Assembly (NCBI GenBank): GCA_002049455.2
Contig: KV918767.1
Location: 242,256-306,255 of the forward strand
Reading direction: 5' to 3'
DNA from: Porphyra umbilicalis
Taxonomy: Eukaryota; Rhodophyta; Bangiophyceae; Bangiales; Bangiaceae
DNA: 64,000 nt
Shown piece after piece: positions 32,401-42,532 of the stretch. Position 1 is the first letter of the stretch, and every line of letters begins with the position of its first letter. The notes under the pieces were generated by a model. The model had not been told where the DNA came from, made no database searches, and worked only from the letters and a program-made list of their open reading frames with translations. Position numbers and translations under genes: made by a program.

Positions 32401-32479
32401 ACTACAGGTGTGTACTCGCGACAGGTGCGTACTCACGACAGCTGTGTACTCACGACAGGTGGTGTGTACTCACGACAGT
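32401..32479. repeat. About 20-bp tandem repeat upstream of the transposase
   Basis: Four degenerate units of TGTACTCACGACAGGTG type lie 130-210 bases upstream of the transposase start at 32271, in the space between the two divergent genes. They could be regulatory or transposase-binding sites. Confidence 0.7.
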
Positions 32480-33172
32480 ATTGATCCGTCCAATTCATTG
32501 GTCCAGCACAGTACAACCAATACACGAAGTAGTACCACAAAAGAATAAGGTAGCCCCTCTCTTTAGTTATAAAAATGCAATCAGCACAGTGCTGACAACA
32601 ATGTGTACCGCACCCGGCTGTACTCCTACCCAGGCTCAGTGCTGTCGAGCACGTCCGGGGAGCCGTCTTTAGCTGACCCAGTCCAGGTCAGTTGTCCGTA
32701 GCACACCTGTCCAGCACTAATCTGCCAACACATGATCGAACAGCATTGGCCACAGCATGTCGTGCTGACACAGGCTTGAGTGCTGATTGGTACAGCGACG
32801 ACAGTCAATGAGCTCGTCCGTACCCGGGAAGTGTACCCACGCGGGCCCTCGAACCAACACAGTCACAGCCGTCACCCCGACGACCCCCTCCCTGTGTGCT
32901 GTTGCAGGCTGCTGCACGGCCTCGACGGAGCGGGCCCGCAGCGGGCCCGCAACGACGACTCGACTCAACGTTTCGCTCTTGAGAGCAAGGGACGGGCGTC
33001 ACCGTCATGGCCCGTGGACTGATGACTCGTGGGCTGCTCCCGTTCTCCCGCATCGTTCGCGGCTGTTCCCTCTCTCCCCTCCCCTTCCTGGCCTCACCCC
33101 TTCTGCCGACACCCCCTTCCCCCTCCAGCCCATCCACCCAATCCCCCTTCACGCTCCCCGCCGCCAGGAGGT

Positions 33173-36100
33173 ATGACTCTGTTGGACGACGTGAGTCGCC
33201 TTCTTGAGGCCGCTAGCCACGCACTGGCCGCCGCGAATGCGGGACACATTGACGGTGTGACCGCCGGCCCGGCAGCAATGCCCCCTGTCAGTGGTCCGGC
33301 AGCCACCGGCTACGTTGCCGGCTCCGGTGACAGTGAGGGTCTCCACGGCGGCCACGTCGGTTGTGTCGGCCGTGTTGACGCGGGCCATGTCGACCCTGGT
33401 GGCAGGCTGGCCCCAGAACCGACCGCCGCATCGACCTCCGTGCTCGTCAACGGCCTCGTTCTTCCACCCACCCCGCCTTTGTTGCCGCCGTTTCCTACCC
33501 TGGGGACACCGCTTTCCGTGCCGGACATCACGCCAGTGCCGCTGACGGACGGGGCTCGGGATCCCGCCGTGTCGCCCGACACGATCGCGGCAGCCGCCGC
33601 GAGGCTGGTTGCGGCCGTCAACATGATCGCCACCGCGAGGGCGAGCACCAACACGGCCGCCGCCGCTTCCTATATTGGCGGCGCCAGCACGCACGTGGCA
33701 GCCCGCCTGGTGGACCCCGCGGCCCCCGCAGTCGCCGCCGAAAGTACGGTCTCCCCCGCTGCCAACACGGACGCCCCTGCCAGTACGGTCGCCCCCGCTG
33801 CCCCCAAGGGCGCCCCCGCGAGTACGGTCGCCCCCGCCAGTACGGTCGCCCCCGCCAGTACGGTCGCCGCCGCAACAAGGGCACCCCCGCTGTCAACACG
33901 GTCGCTGCCACCAGCACGGGCGCTTTCATCGCCACCTCGGACGGCCCCGCCCCCCCCGGAGCCACCACTGCCAACACGCTCGCCGCTGCCAGTACGGTTG
34001 CCCCAGCCGCCAACACGGTGGTCGCCGTCAGTACGGTCGCCCCGGCTACCAACGCGGTCGGCGCTGCCAGTACGGACGCCGCTGCCAGTACGGCCGCCGC
34101 TGCCAGTACGGTCGCCGCCATCAACACGGTGACCGCCGTCAGCACGGGCGCCTCCGCCAAGACGATGATCACCGCCGAGACTGTGTGCATCGCCGCCAAC
34201 ACGGTGGCCGCCGCCAGTGCGGCAGGCGCGGTCGACAGGCCGGCGTCGGCGGCCAGTACGGGTGCCGGAGTGGCCGCCGCCGCCAATCCAAGCGCTGGTG
34301 CCGTCATCGACATCGGCGACGCGCGCGACGCAGACGACGCAAACGACGCGGGTGACGCGATGGATGTGGATGCGCCCTTGGCAGCGGATGAGGCCAACCC
34401 AGTCGGTCCGGCGACGTCGTCTCCTCGCTCTAACGTCACCAGCACGCGTGATTCAGGTCGCATGGGGACGTTGGCGGCTGGCTCTGGTAGTAGGAGTGCA
34501 AGTGAGAAGCGGACAACAACTCGCAACGCCAACGCCAACGCCTCTCACCAACTGTACGTTTGTGCCGCTTACTCGACTATTTCTTTTACTCTCCTTCTTT
34601 CGTGCTATTTTTGTACTGCTGCTGCTTTACTGGACGAGGTGGTTGTTGGTATATCTCATGCAAGTACTGACTGGGCGTGTCTTGGACGCTTGTGCTTCCC
34701 TCCCTCTTGTGGTTTTGTGATGCAGGCAAGCGAGGCTGGACTTCAGCTGCTGGAAAGGCAGCAAGCACGGCCACCGGCGGTTGCTCATTGACAGCAACCC
34801 CGCTCCTCCCTCCAAGTCACCATCAACCCCGTCACGAAAGCGCACGAGGGCGCAAGCGTTGGCAGACGAGTCGAGCGCCGTCGTGACCGCGCTCGAGTGG
34901 ACGCGCGGCGGCACGGCGGTTCCTGTCGCCCCTCCCGCTTGGAGCCCTACTGGCGGGGACGCGACGCTGTATGCGTACATCTCCGCGCACAACTCCTATA
35001 TCGCGGCGATGGCGGCGTCTTCCATGGCCGTAAACTCGGAGGTGCCCGTCGGCGAGGTGGGCCTGGTGCGTGACGCGTCCCCCCCTGCGAAGCGACAGCG
35101 CCAAGGGGCATGCGCCGTGGACGCGGGGGGCCCCGCGGGTGGCTTCGTTGGTTCTTGTGGTTCCGCCGACGCGGGCGGTGACGGTGGCGCTGGCAAGGAC
35201 GGCGGCGGCGGGAGTGGCGAAAACGACGGCGCTGGTGGTGACGACGAGGGCGGGGGCGTCGTCGGCGCGGATGTGGGCGTTACACCCAGTGGTGACGTTG
35301 GCGTCAGTCGTGCTGCCGACGCTGGCGGGGCTGCAGGCGGGGACGGCGACGGCGACGGTGCGAGCGAGGCCGTTGGCGGGGGTATCGCCGGTGACGGGAA
35401 GCGTCACTTCACCCTACGTCGGTCGGCGTTCGTCAGACGCAAGAAGGCGCCCCCCGTCGTGTCATCTGGGCAGCCGCGCATTCTTGGTCTTCGGCGTGTA
35501 CTGACGAAGCGTGTACTGCGTGCGCTCGTACAACCGAAGTCGGCTGATGACGGCTTTCACTCTGCCGACACGCTCGACGCCGTGCTGCGGGAGGTGGTGA
35601 TGGACGTGCATGAGGTCGGTGTTGCAGCTGCGAAGGACATGCTGAAGACGGTGTACCGACCGGCGGCCCCCAGCGCGAGCGGTCGGGGCAAGACGGGGTC
35701 GGCGTCAAGGAAGGCCAAGGAGCCCGCCCCGGTGGCGCTGCGTCTGTGGTTGGGAAAGACAAGGAATAACATTCACTGCAGCCTGAACAAGGTCATCCAG
35801 CGGACTTGGGCAGAGGGCGCCTCATTTGACGGGCAGTCGAAGACGGCAGCGGCTGGCTTTCTCGGCGGGCATGGCTTCTTGGAGTCTGTCGCTGGTCGGC
35901 GGGGGACGGTGCTCGCGACGTTGGCAACCATTCTGTACTGTGGCGGCAACTTGGAGGAGTGTATCTTCCCGGGCGGGGAGAACTGCAATGCCGTCGTCAA
36001 GGTGGACCTCACCACCTTGGCATTTGTCTTGAGCAAGGTACGGATTGAGTTGGTGCAAGTGGACGCGTGTGACAACTAGTACGATGAGGTGTTGGACGCA

Positions 36101-37081
36101 TTGTGTGACTGGTGTGTGTGTTGGGCACTGGTGTGTGTGTTGGGCGAATGTACTGACGGTGTGCTACCTGCTCATGCTATCACCCCGTGGCACGTACTCG
36201 TTTTTTATGCTCTGAGCTGTGTCATGTCACTGTACTGGCGTTCCCTAACACAGGTCCGCCTCTCTCTCGAGCAAATATGCGTCAAGGACTTGCTCCCGGC
36301 CGGCAGCAAGAAGCCGAGCGCCTCGGGTCTGCACGGTGGCGTCGTGAAGATGGGAAGGGTGGTCTGGGCCAAAGAGCTCAAGTATCTGCACGCGCACGTC
36401 GACAGTAGCACAGACGGCTGGGGCGCGCTGATCTCGACCAACAAGGGAAACAAAGAGCGTGCCACCATCACCGACGACCCGGGCGTACCCAACGCCTCCA
36501 TCGAATTGGATATCGCCGTTGACAAGAAGGGGGAGAGTGGCGAGGTCGTCACGCCGGCAGAGGTCGCGCAGCTCAAGAAGCTGGTGCGCGACTGGGTCGC
36601 GCAACGCAAGGACGATGTCGCTGTCATTGACGACGACGACGACCCCGACCTTCCTGGAGGCCGTGGTCCTGATGGCGGCGGCGGTGATCGGGGTGGAGAT
36701 GTGGGGGGCGGCGGCGCAGGTAACGGCGGCGGTGGTGCTGGAAGTGTGAATGGGGCGGACGACGGGGGTAGGGGGGATGCTGGTGCCGGGGGTGATGGCG
36801 GTGCCGATGTGGGCACGAATGTGGAGGGCGACGGGGGTGATGGCGACGACGTGCCGAGCGGCACGGACGCAGCCATCGATGACCTATTCGGGGTCAACCG
36901 AATGCGTCATCCGCTGTCGCCGACGGCCTCGGAGGAGAGGCCAGTCGTGCGGCGCAAGCGGCGGTCAAAGTGGATTACCAGACGCGTCGACTCCGACGAG
37001 GAGAGCGCGGGGAGGTCGTCCAAGAATGACTCGGACAAGGATTTCATTGTCAGTGATGATGCTTCTCCAGAGAGCCGCTAG
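33173..37081 (+). CDS. Unidentified three-exon gene beside the Plavaka-like transposase
   Basis: The start is MTLLDDVSRLLEAASHALAA at 33173. Exon 1 ends at 34553 (ACT|GTACGT), exon 2 is 34726-36037 (AAG|GTACGG) and exon 3 is 36254-37081. Exon 1 needs a one-base frame change near 33.87 kb, inside an STVAP repeat region: the repeat peptide continues in the next frame, as if one C were missing. The exon 1-2 junction then restores a codon exactly (HQ-L-QARLDFSCWKG). Exon 2 has a Gly/Asp-rich stretch, then a conserved-looking domain (LDAVLREVVMDVHEVGVAAA to ATLATILYCGGNLEECIFPG). Exon 3 continues with LEQICVKDLLPAGSKKP and GRVVWAKELKYLHAHVDSST and ends acidic. I do not recognise the family. Its position and shared CAGTAC motifs suggest an element-encoded partner protein. 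Confidence 0.55.
33720..34110. repeat. Coding minisatellite (STVAP-type repeats)
   Basis: Units of the form GCCAGTACGGTCGCC recur about ten times within exon 1 of the 33-37 kb gene. They encode Ala-Ser-Thr-Val-Ala-Pro-like repeats. They account for part, but not most, of the CAGTAC excess in the region. Confidence 0.75.
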
Positions 37082-37279
37082 TCGTGAGTGCTTCTGAGTA
37101 TGCTTGCTTGCTTGCTTGTGCGCTTTACTGTCGTTATGTCTTGCCTTTACTCTGGGCTTTGTATGTTGTGCTTGCTGTGGTGAATGTACTGGGCTTCTGC
37201 TGTTCGTTTCTTTTGTGCTGGGGTTGTTCATCGTCCGCTCTTCTGCGCACAGGGGGGGGCAGCCAGGCGGCGGACAGGT

Positions 37280-38885
37280 GGTGGGCGAGTGATGAGTAGG
37301 CGGTGGGTAGGTGGTGGGCAAAGGGCGGGCAAGTGGTCCGCAAATGGTGGACATGCGGCAGGTGGGTGGTCGTTGGTCGGCGGGTAGGTGACGGGCAGGT
37401 CGTGGGTCGACGGTAGGAATGTGGCGGCGGGACGGCGGCGGGCAGGCGGCGGCCCGGTGGCGGACAGGCGCTGGGTTGGCGGCCGGCCGATCGCGGCCAA
37501 GTGGGGGGCGGGTGCGTGCTTGGCGGCGGGCAAGTGTGCGGCGAATGGCGGGCAGGCGGTGTGTTGGCGGCGGGCGTGTGGCGGGCAAGTGGGGGGCGGG
37601 TGGGTGCTTGGCGGCGGGGTGTGGCGTGCAACTTGTGGGCGGGCGGCTTGTTGGCGGCGGGCAGCTTGTTGGTGGCGGGCGTGTGACGGGCAAGTGGGGG
37701 CGGGTGGGTGCTTGGCAGCGCGTGTGTGGCGTGCAACTTGTGGGCGGGCGGCTTGTTGGCGGCGGGCAGCTTGTTGGTGGCGGGCGTGTGACGGGCAAGT
37801 GGGGGCGGGTGGGTGCTTGGCAGCGGTGTGTGGCGTGCAACTTGTGGGCGGGCGGCTTGTTGGCGGCGGGCAAGTGGCGGGCATGTGGCGGGCGGGCGGC
37901 TCGTTGGTGGCGGGCAAGTGGCGGGCATGTGGCGGGCGGGCGGCTCGTTGGCGGCGGGCAAGTGCGGGCGAGTGGCGGTGGCAGCTGTTGGCGGCGGGCG
38001 TGGGCGGGCAAGTGGCGGGGGCGGCTCGTTGGCGGCGGGCAAGTGCGGGCGAGTGGCGAGTTGGCAGCTTGTTGGCGGCGGGCGTGTGGCGGGCAATTGG
38101 TGGGCGGGCAGCTGGTTGGTGGCGGGCGTGCGGCGGGCGAGTGGCGGGTGGCGGCTCGTTGGCGGCGGGCAAGTGCGGGGCGAGTGGCGAGTGGCAGCTT
38201 GTTGGCGGCGGGCGTGTGGCGGGCAATTGGTGGGCGGGCAGCTGGTTGGTGGCGGGCGTGCGGCGGGCGAGTGGCGGGTGGTCGGCTCGTTGGCGGCGGG
38301 CAAGTGCGGGGCGAGTGGCGAGTGGCAGCTTGTTGGCGGCGGGCGTGTGGCGGGCAATTGGTGGGCGGGCAGCTGGTTGGTGGCGGGCGTGCGGCGGGCG
38401 AGTGGCGGGTGGTCGGCTCGTTGGCGGCGGGCAAGTGGCGGGCGAGTGGCGGGGGCGCTGTTGGCGGCGGGCGTGGCGGGCATTGGGGGCGGGCAGCTGG
38501 TTGGGGCGGGCGTGGCGGGCAGTGGCGGGGGCGGCTCGTTGGCGGCGGGCAAGTGGGGGCAGTGGCGGGCGGGCGGCTCGTTGGCGGCGGGCAGTGGGCG
38601 GGCAGTGGCGGGCGGGCGGCTCGTTGGCGGCGGGCAGTGGCGGGCATGTGGCGGGCGGGCGGCTCGTTGGCGGCGGGCAAGTGGCGGGCTGTGGCGGGCG
38701 GGCGGCTCGTTGGTGGCGGGCAAGTGGCGGGCATGTGGCGGGCGGGCGGCTTGTTGGCGGCGGGCAAGAGTCGGTGGGCAAGTGGTGGGCTGGCGGCGGG
38801 CAAGTGGCGCTGGGTCAGACGGCGGGCAAGTGGTGCTGTGTCGGCGGCGGGCGAGCGGCGGGCAAGTGGTGTGCAAGTGGAGTGG
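37280..38885. repeat. G-rich minisatellite with an 11-bp base period
   Basis: The basic unit is TGGCGGGCAAG or close variants, organised into 44-bp units (four 11-mers, one altered to CGGCTCGTTGG) and higher-order units of about 105 and 125-130 bases repeated two to three times (for example 37617-37826 and 38069-38450). The plus strand is strongly G-rich with few C. All six frames stay open for hundreds of codons for that reason alone. A run of more than 30 nearly pure G follows at 38884-38918. It lies between the 33-37 kb gene and the right 60-bp inverted repeat. Confidence 0.9.
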
Positions 38886-39434
38886 GGGGGGGAGGGGGGG
38901 GGGGGGGGGGGAGGGGGCGGGGGGCAGCCCCGCGAAGCGTCCCAGGGAGCCGGTGGGGGGGGGGTGAAGGGAGCACCTGGAAGCCCCAGGGAGCGCAACA
39001 TACACCACCATTTGCCCTGCAACGTAATCGATCCAGGCAGCGTCACGTACACGGCCGGAATGCGGCCGGGCGAGTGCTTCTCCGTGCACCACGTAACGCT
39101 CCGTTGACCGGACACGCTCTTCGCTCAGAGACAACCGCAATCTGGCTGTCACAGAGGTCGACGTTTCATGTCTGGGACGCAGTTCTTGTCTATACTGCGA
39201 GAGTGCAGTGATGCGCCTCGGTCTAAAACGCGAATATCGTTTCTATACTATATTGGAAGTTTTGCAGTGTGGAGGGGGGTCGAATATGGCCTAGTACATG
39301 CCATTTCAGCCTGTACTGGAGGCGTTCGGAGGCAATTTGAAAATTGTGGGTACCAGCGCCAGTACAGCAAATCAGCATATGCCCCACTTTGCAGACGATA
39401 GCGTGCGAGCAGGAGCCCGTTTTCAACGAGCGTT

Positions 39435-39494
39435 TACGAGCAATTTGGGGGAAAACGAGGCTCGTGGTGGATCCAGCAACGAGGTGCACTGCGC
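39435..39494 (-). repeat. 60-bp inverted repeat, right copy
   Basis: This is the reverse-complement partner of 26837-26896 with one mismatch. The last CAGTAC motifs of the preceding region (about 39318 and 39358) lie just inside it. Confidence 0.85.
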
Positions 39495-41700
39495 AGGGAC
39501 ACAGCGGCATCAGCACGTCCAACCCCACAAGCCCGCCCCATGGCTCCCCACGACCACGACTGGCACATCTGGAGCCGGTTGCGGGAGTGCCGCGGGGGCG
39601 CGGCGGCGCGGTGCCGACCACCACCGTCGTCGCGACCAGGCCAAGCGCCTTGGGTGGACGCGGCGCCCTCTGCGTTCACTACTGCACGACGGATATTGGT
39701 CCCCATCGTTGGTCGCGGCCACGCACGAGCATCATGGCGTCGGTCTTTGTCTCGGCCATTGTGACCTGACTTCTGTCGCGGTCGGAAGCCGTGTTGTTCC
39801 ACCCACACAGGCGCTCCCGCGTGGCGGTCTCGTCGCCTGTAGTTGCTCCTCTCATCCAACGCTTATTGATCGGCATCATCGGCGGGTGGCCGTTCGATCA
39901 GACCACCACGTGAGGACGTTGACACCGACCACCGCGCAGCGAGGCAAAAGACGAACGCTGTGCAGTGAACCGCACACACACGTGGAAAAATGTCATGCTG
40001 CGGGGCGGAGAACGTCCTCCCCTCATTGGGGTAGGGAACGACAATCTCACACTAAGGCAAGGGACAGCGACGACGCTGCGGTGCAGCAGACGGCTGCCTC
40101 TCAGAGGCGAAGCGACCTACTGCCTCGCCGTGTGCGGTCGGCTGGTGCGTCCGCCAGCTCTCGCGGGGCCTCGTCTGCCATGGCTGCGATGGGAAGAGCG
40201 ACAGGCGGGGCCGTCGGCCACAAAGAGTGCCAAGGGGGAGGCGGCCAATGACCTGCCCATCGATGCCCCCTGGCAGCTACTCGCTCCCCGCTCGTGGTTG
40301 TGCCGCCCATCGACCTGGACTTCGCGAGCGACGTGCTGCTTCCAGTCCTCTCCGCTGCAACAGCAGTGACGCCCCCCCCCGTACCGGCGACTCTTGTCGC
40401 TGTCAGAGTTACATTGCAGAGCTTGCTCCAGTCCCTCGTGAGAACGCAACTTCCAAGACGAAGTGGTCTTCCATGTTTCCGCTGATGTTTATCACAGTAG
40501 TGCACTGATACAGCCATGGCGGCATGCCAGTCAGTAATGTCCACGCGATGTTTTTTCCTGAGGGACGCTCCACAGCGCACAAGGAGCTCTGCCAGTATTA
40601 TCTCAGCTCTTTGAGACCAAGGTCGACCATTGAAGTGCATTCAAATGGTCGCGTAAACCAATCGCCCACTGCGAGCCTAGCCCCAGGGCATCACGCAAGA
40701 GAGACACTCAAACGTGGGACACATCGGTGTTGGCAGGTACTGCTGAGATCCTGTTCACATGTAGCTCGGAAGGCACCTGACGCGCAACCCTATTTAGCCT
40801 CTTCAGTTGCAGAGCGAGCGCAACTCTCGAGATACACGAGATTGTGTCCGTCTACCGGTTTGAGACACTCCCTGCACACTGGATAGATTCGCGACCTGCA
40901 CACCCTCCACCGGCGGCGCTGCGGCCACTCGTCGTCGTGTGCAAAGACTAAATTTACAGCAGCGCACTGGTGTTGCCTGGTGGTGGTAGCGGGGCAGCAT
41001 TGCACGTAACAATTTGCATCCATATTGTCTGGCTGGCGGTGCCACCTGAGGAGACCCTTTCTGTTGGACCGTCGAGGTGATGGACCGGTTTCGAGCTCGA
41101 GCTGTCGCCGCTCACCCGGTTCCCATGGCGGGTCGCAGCTGTCCACCGAGGAGCAGTCGTGGTTGGCCAGGTTGTGGAGTGGAAGGTTGGGGAAGGGACC
41201 TGTTGAGAATTAACAGCGGCCCCATTCTATTCATGGGCGATGGCAGCCTGAGAGGTGCTGTTGGGGGGTGGGCGGGGCTTGTTTAGCGCGGATCGGGCCG
41301 TGCTCGGCAGTCTCGCTACGGGCCCCAGCGCACGCCACCTGTGCTGGTTTGCAACGGAATTAGGTACTTCCCGGCGCCGTGGTGCTTCCTCGCCGCCGTT
41401 TTTTATCCCAGTTTGCATGCGCATGCAAACGACGGGGCGCGGCGACCCTGCTCGGTGGTTCATTCAGAGGGGGGGGGGGCAGCGCTCGAAGAGCGGTAGC
41501 GCGGACCTGCGCATGGCGACGACGTGCGCGCCGCGCTGCTCCACCCCACGGTCGCGGCCCACTGACACGGCGCACACTCGGCTCGAGTGCGACACGCGCG
41601 GCTGCGGCACGCGTCCGCCCCGGTGGTGGAGCTAAAGCGTCCCCCCGCGCGGCCACCTGTCGCGGACGCGTACTGAACCTCCCCGCCGCCGCCCCGACGC
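39495..41700. other. No supported gene
   Basis: A minus-strand stretch from 40640 contains protein-like sequence (AEIILAELLVRCGASLRKKH, then DITDWHAAMAVSVHYC), but it has no recognised family and decays into low complexity. No other gene or repeat was recognised. GC content rises sharply around 41.3 kb. Confidence 0.35.
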
Positions 41701-42084
41701 GTGCCGTCCTGTCTATCTGCGTTTCGCGCGCAGGCGGGAGGACGAGCGGGTGTGGCGCGGCCTCCTGCCTGTGGGTTTCCGCGTGCAGTTGCCGGCCGGG
41801 GCACGCCTATCCCCCTCCGACGCACCGCCCCTTTGGTTGCGTGGTGCAGGCCGGTGATACCGCAGGGTTGCTATCTGGATTGCTATCTCGCGCTCGTTTT
41901 TTGTTGTGTGCTTTGTGTTTTGCGCCTCCCGGCATCTCCATTGATATTGTCGGGTGGTCTGCTGTTCGTCTATTTTTTTTTCTCTTTTTGCTTCTTCTTG
42001 CTCTACCTTGAGCCCCGTCTCTCTCTTGCTTCTGTGGTTGGCCTTCCCGCGCGGCACTGTGGCACACCCACTGGCGTCGCCACC
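41701..42084 (+). promoter_or_regulatory. Leader region with pyrimidine tract, possible 5'-UTR intron
   Basis: An in-frame but atypical open stretch precedes the ATG at 42085. It contains T-rich blocks (41942-41999) and pyrimidine-rich sequence unlike the GC-rich exons around it, which is typical of an intron before an acceptor. No certain splice pair can be chosen. Confidence 0.35.
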
Positions 42085-42501
42085 ATGTGCTCGGTCGGCG
42101 GCCACCTGCCACTGCGATTGCTCGTGGGCCCCCCAGGGCCCGACATGGCTGCCGCCCGGTGGGCACTGTCCAACGTCCCAGCCGCCGGTGGTTGGGCGCA
42201 GCGGCCACCCCCACCGTGCCGCCGGCCGGCGTGGATGCCCGCGTTGACTGCGGTGGTGCCGTCGCCTGCGCCAACGACACTGCCCTCGACAGCGGTGCCG
42301 CTACTGCCGCCGACGTCCCGCGCTGGTGCCGTCGGTCGGGGCGGAGGCGACTGTGGCGGCGGCGGTCCGGTCATGGCCGGGGGGGAGGAGGCAGAGGACG
42401 GTGACGACGGGGAGGATAGCAAGCCCTCCTCCAGTCCGGACGCGGGCGACGGGGAGGGCGGTGGCCGCTACGGAGGTTCGGCCGGCGGCCGGGGCGGCGG
42501 T

Positions 42502-42532
<31 letters not shown>

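Larger units (their letters stand above)
26837..39494. mobile_element. Proposed large Plavaka/CACTA-like element with two genes
   Basis: This is a proposal. Bases 26837-26896 and 39435-39494 are inverted copies, 59 of 60 identical. Between them lie a Plavaka-like transposase (minus) and an unidentified gene (plus) facing away from each other, an 81-bp tandem repeat near the left side, a 22-bp-type tandem repeat between the genes and a 1.6-kb minisatellite on the right. The hexamer CAGTAC/GTACTG occurs about 40 times by hand count from 28.9 to 39.4 kb, where about five are expected, and is sparse elsewhere. No target duplication is obvious, and a weak third match near 55.83 kb leaves open that the 60-bp sequence is simply a dispersed repeat. 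Confidence 0.45.

Noticed and set aside
37134-39152. Open frames of 500-700 codons on both strands, Pro/His/Ala-rich or Gly/Trp-rich
   Set aside because: They lie in the 11-bp minisatellite, which lacks stop codons in every frame. The peptides are pure repeats.
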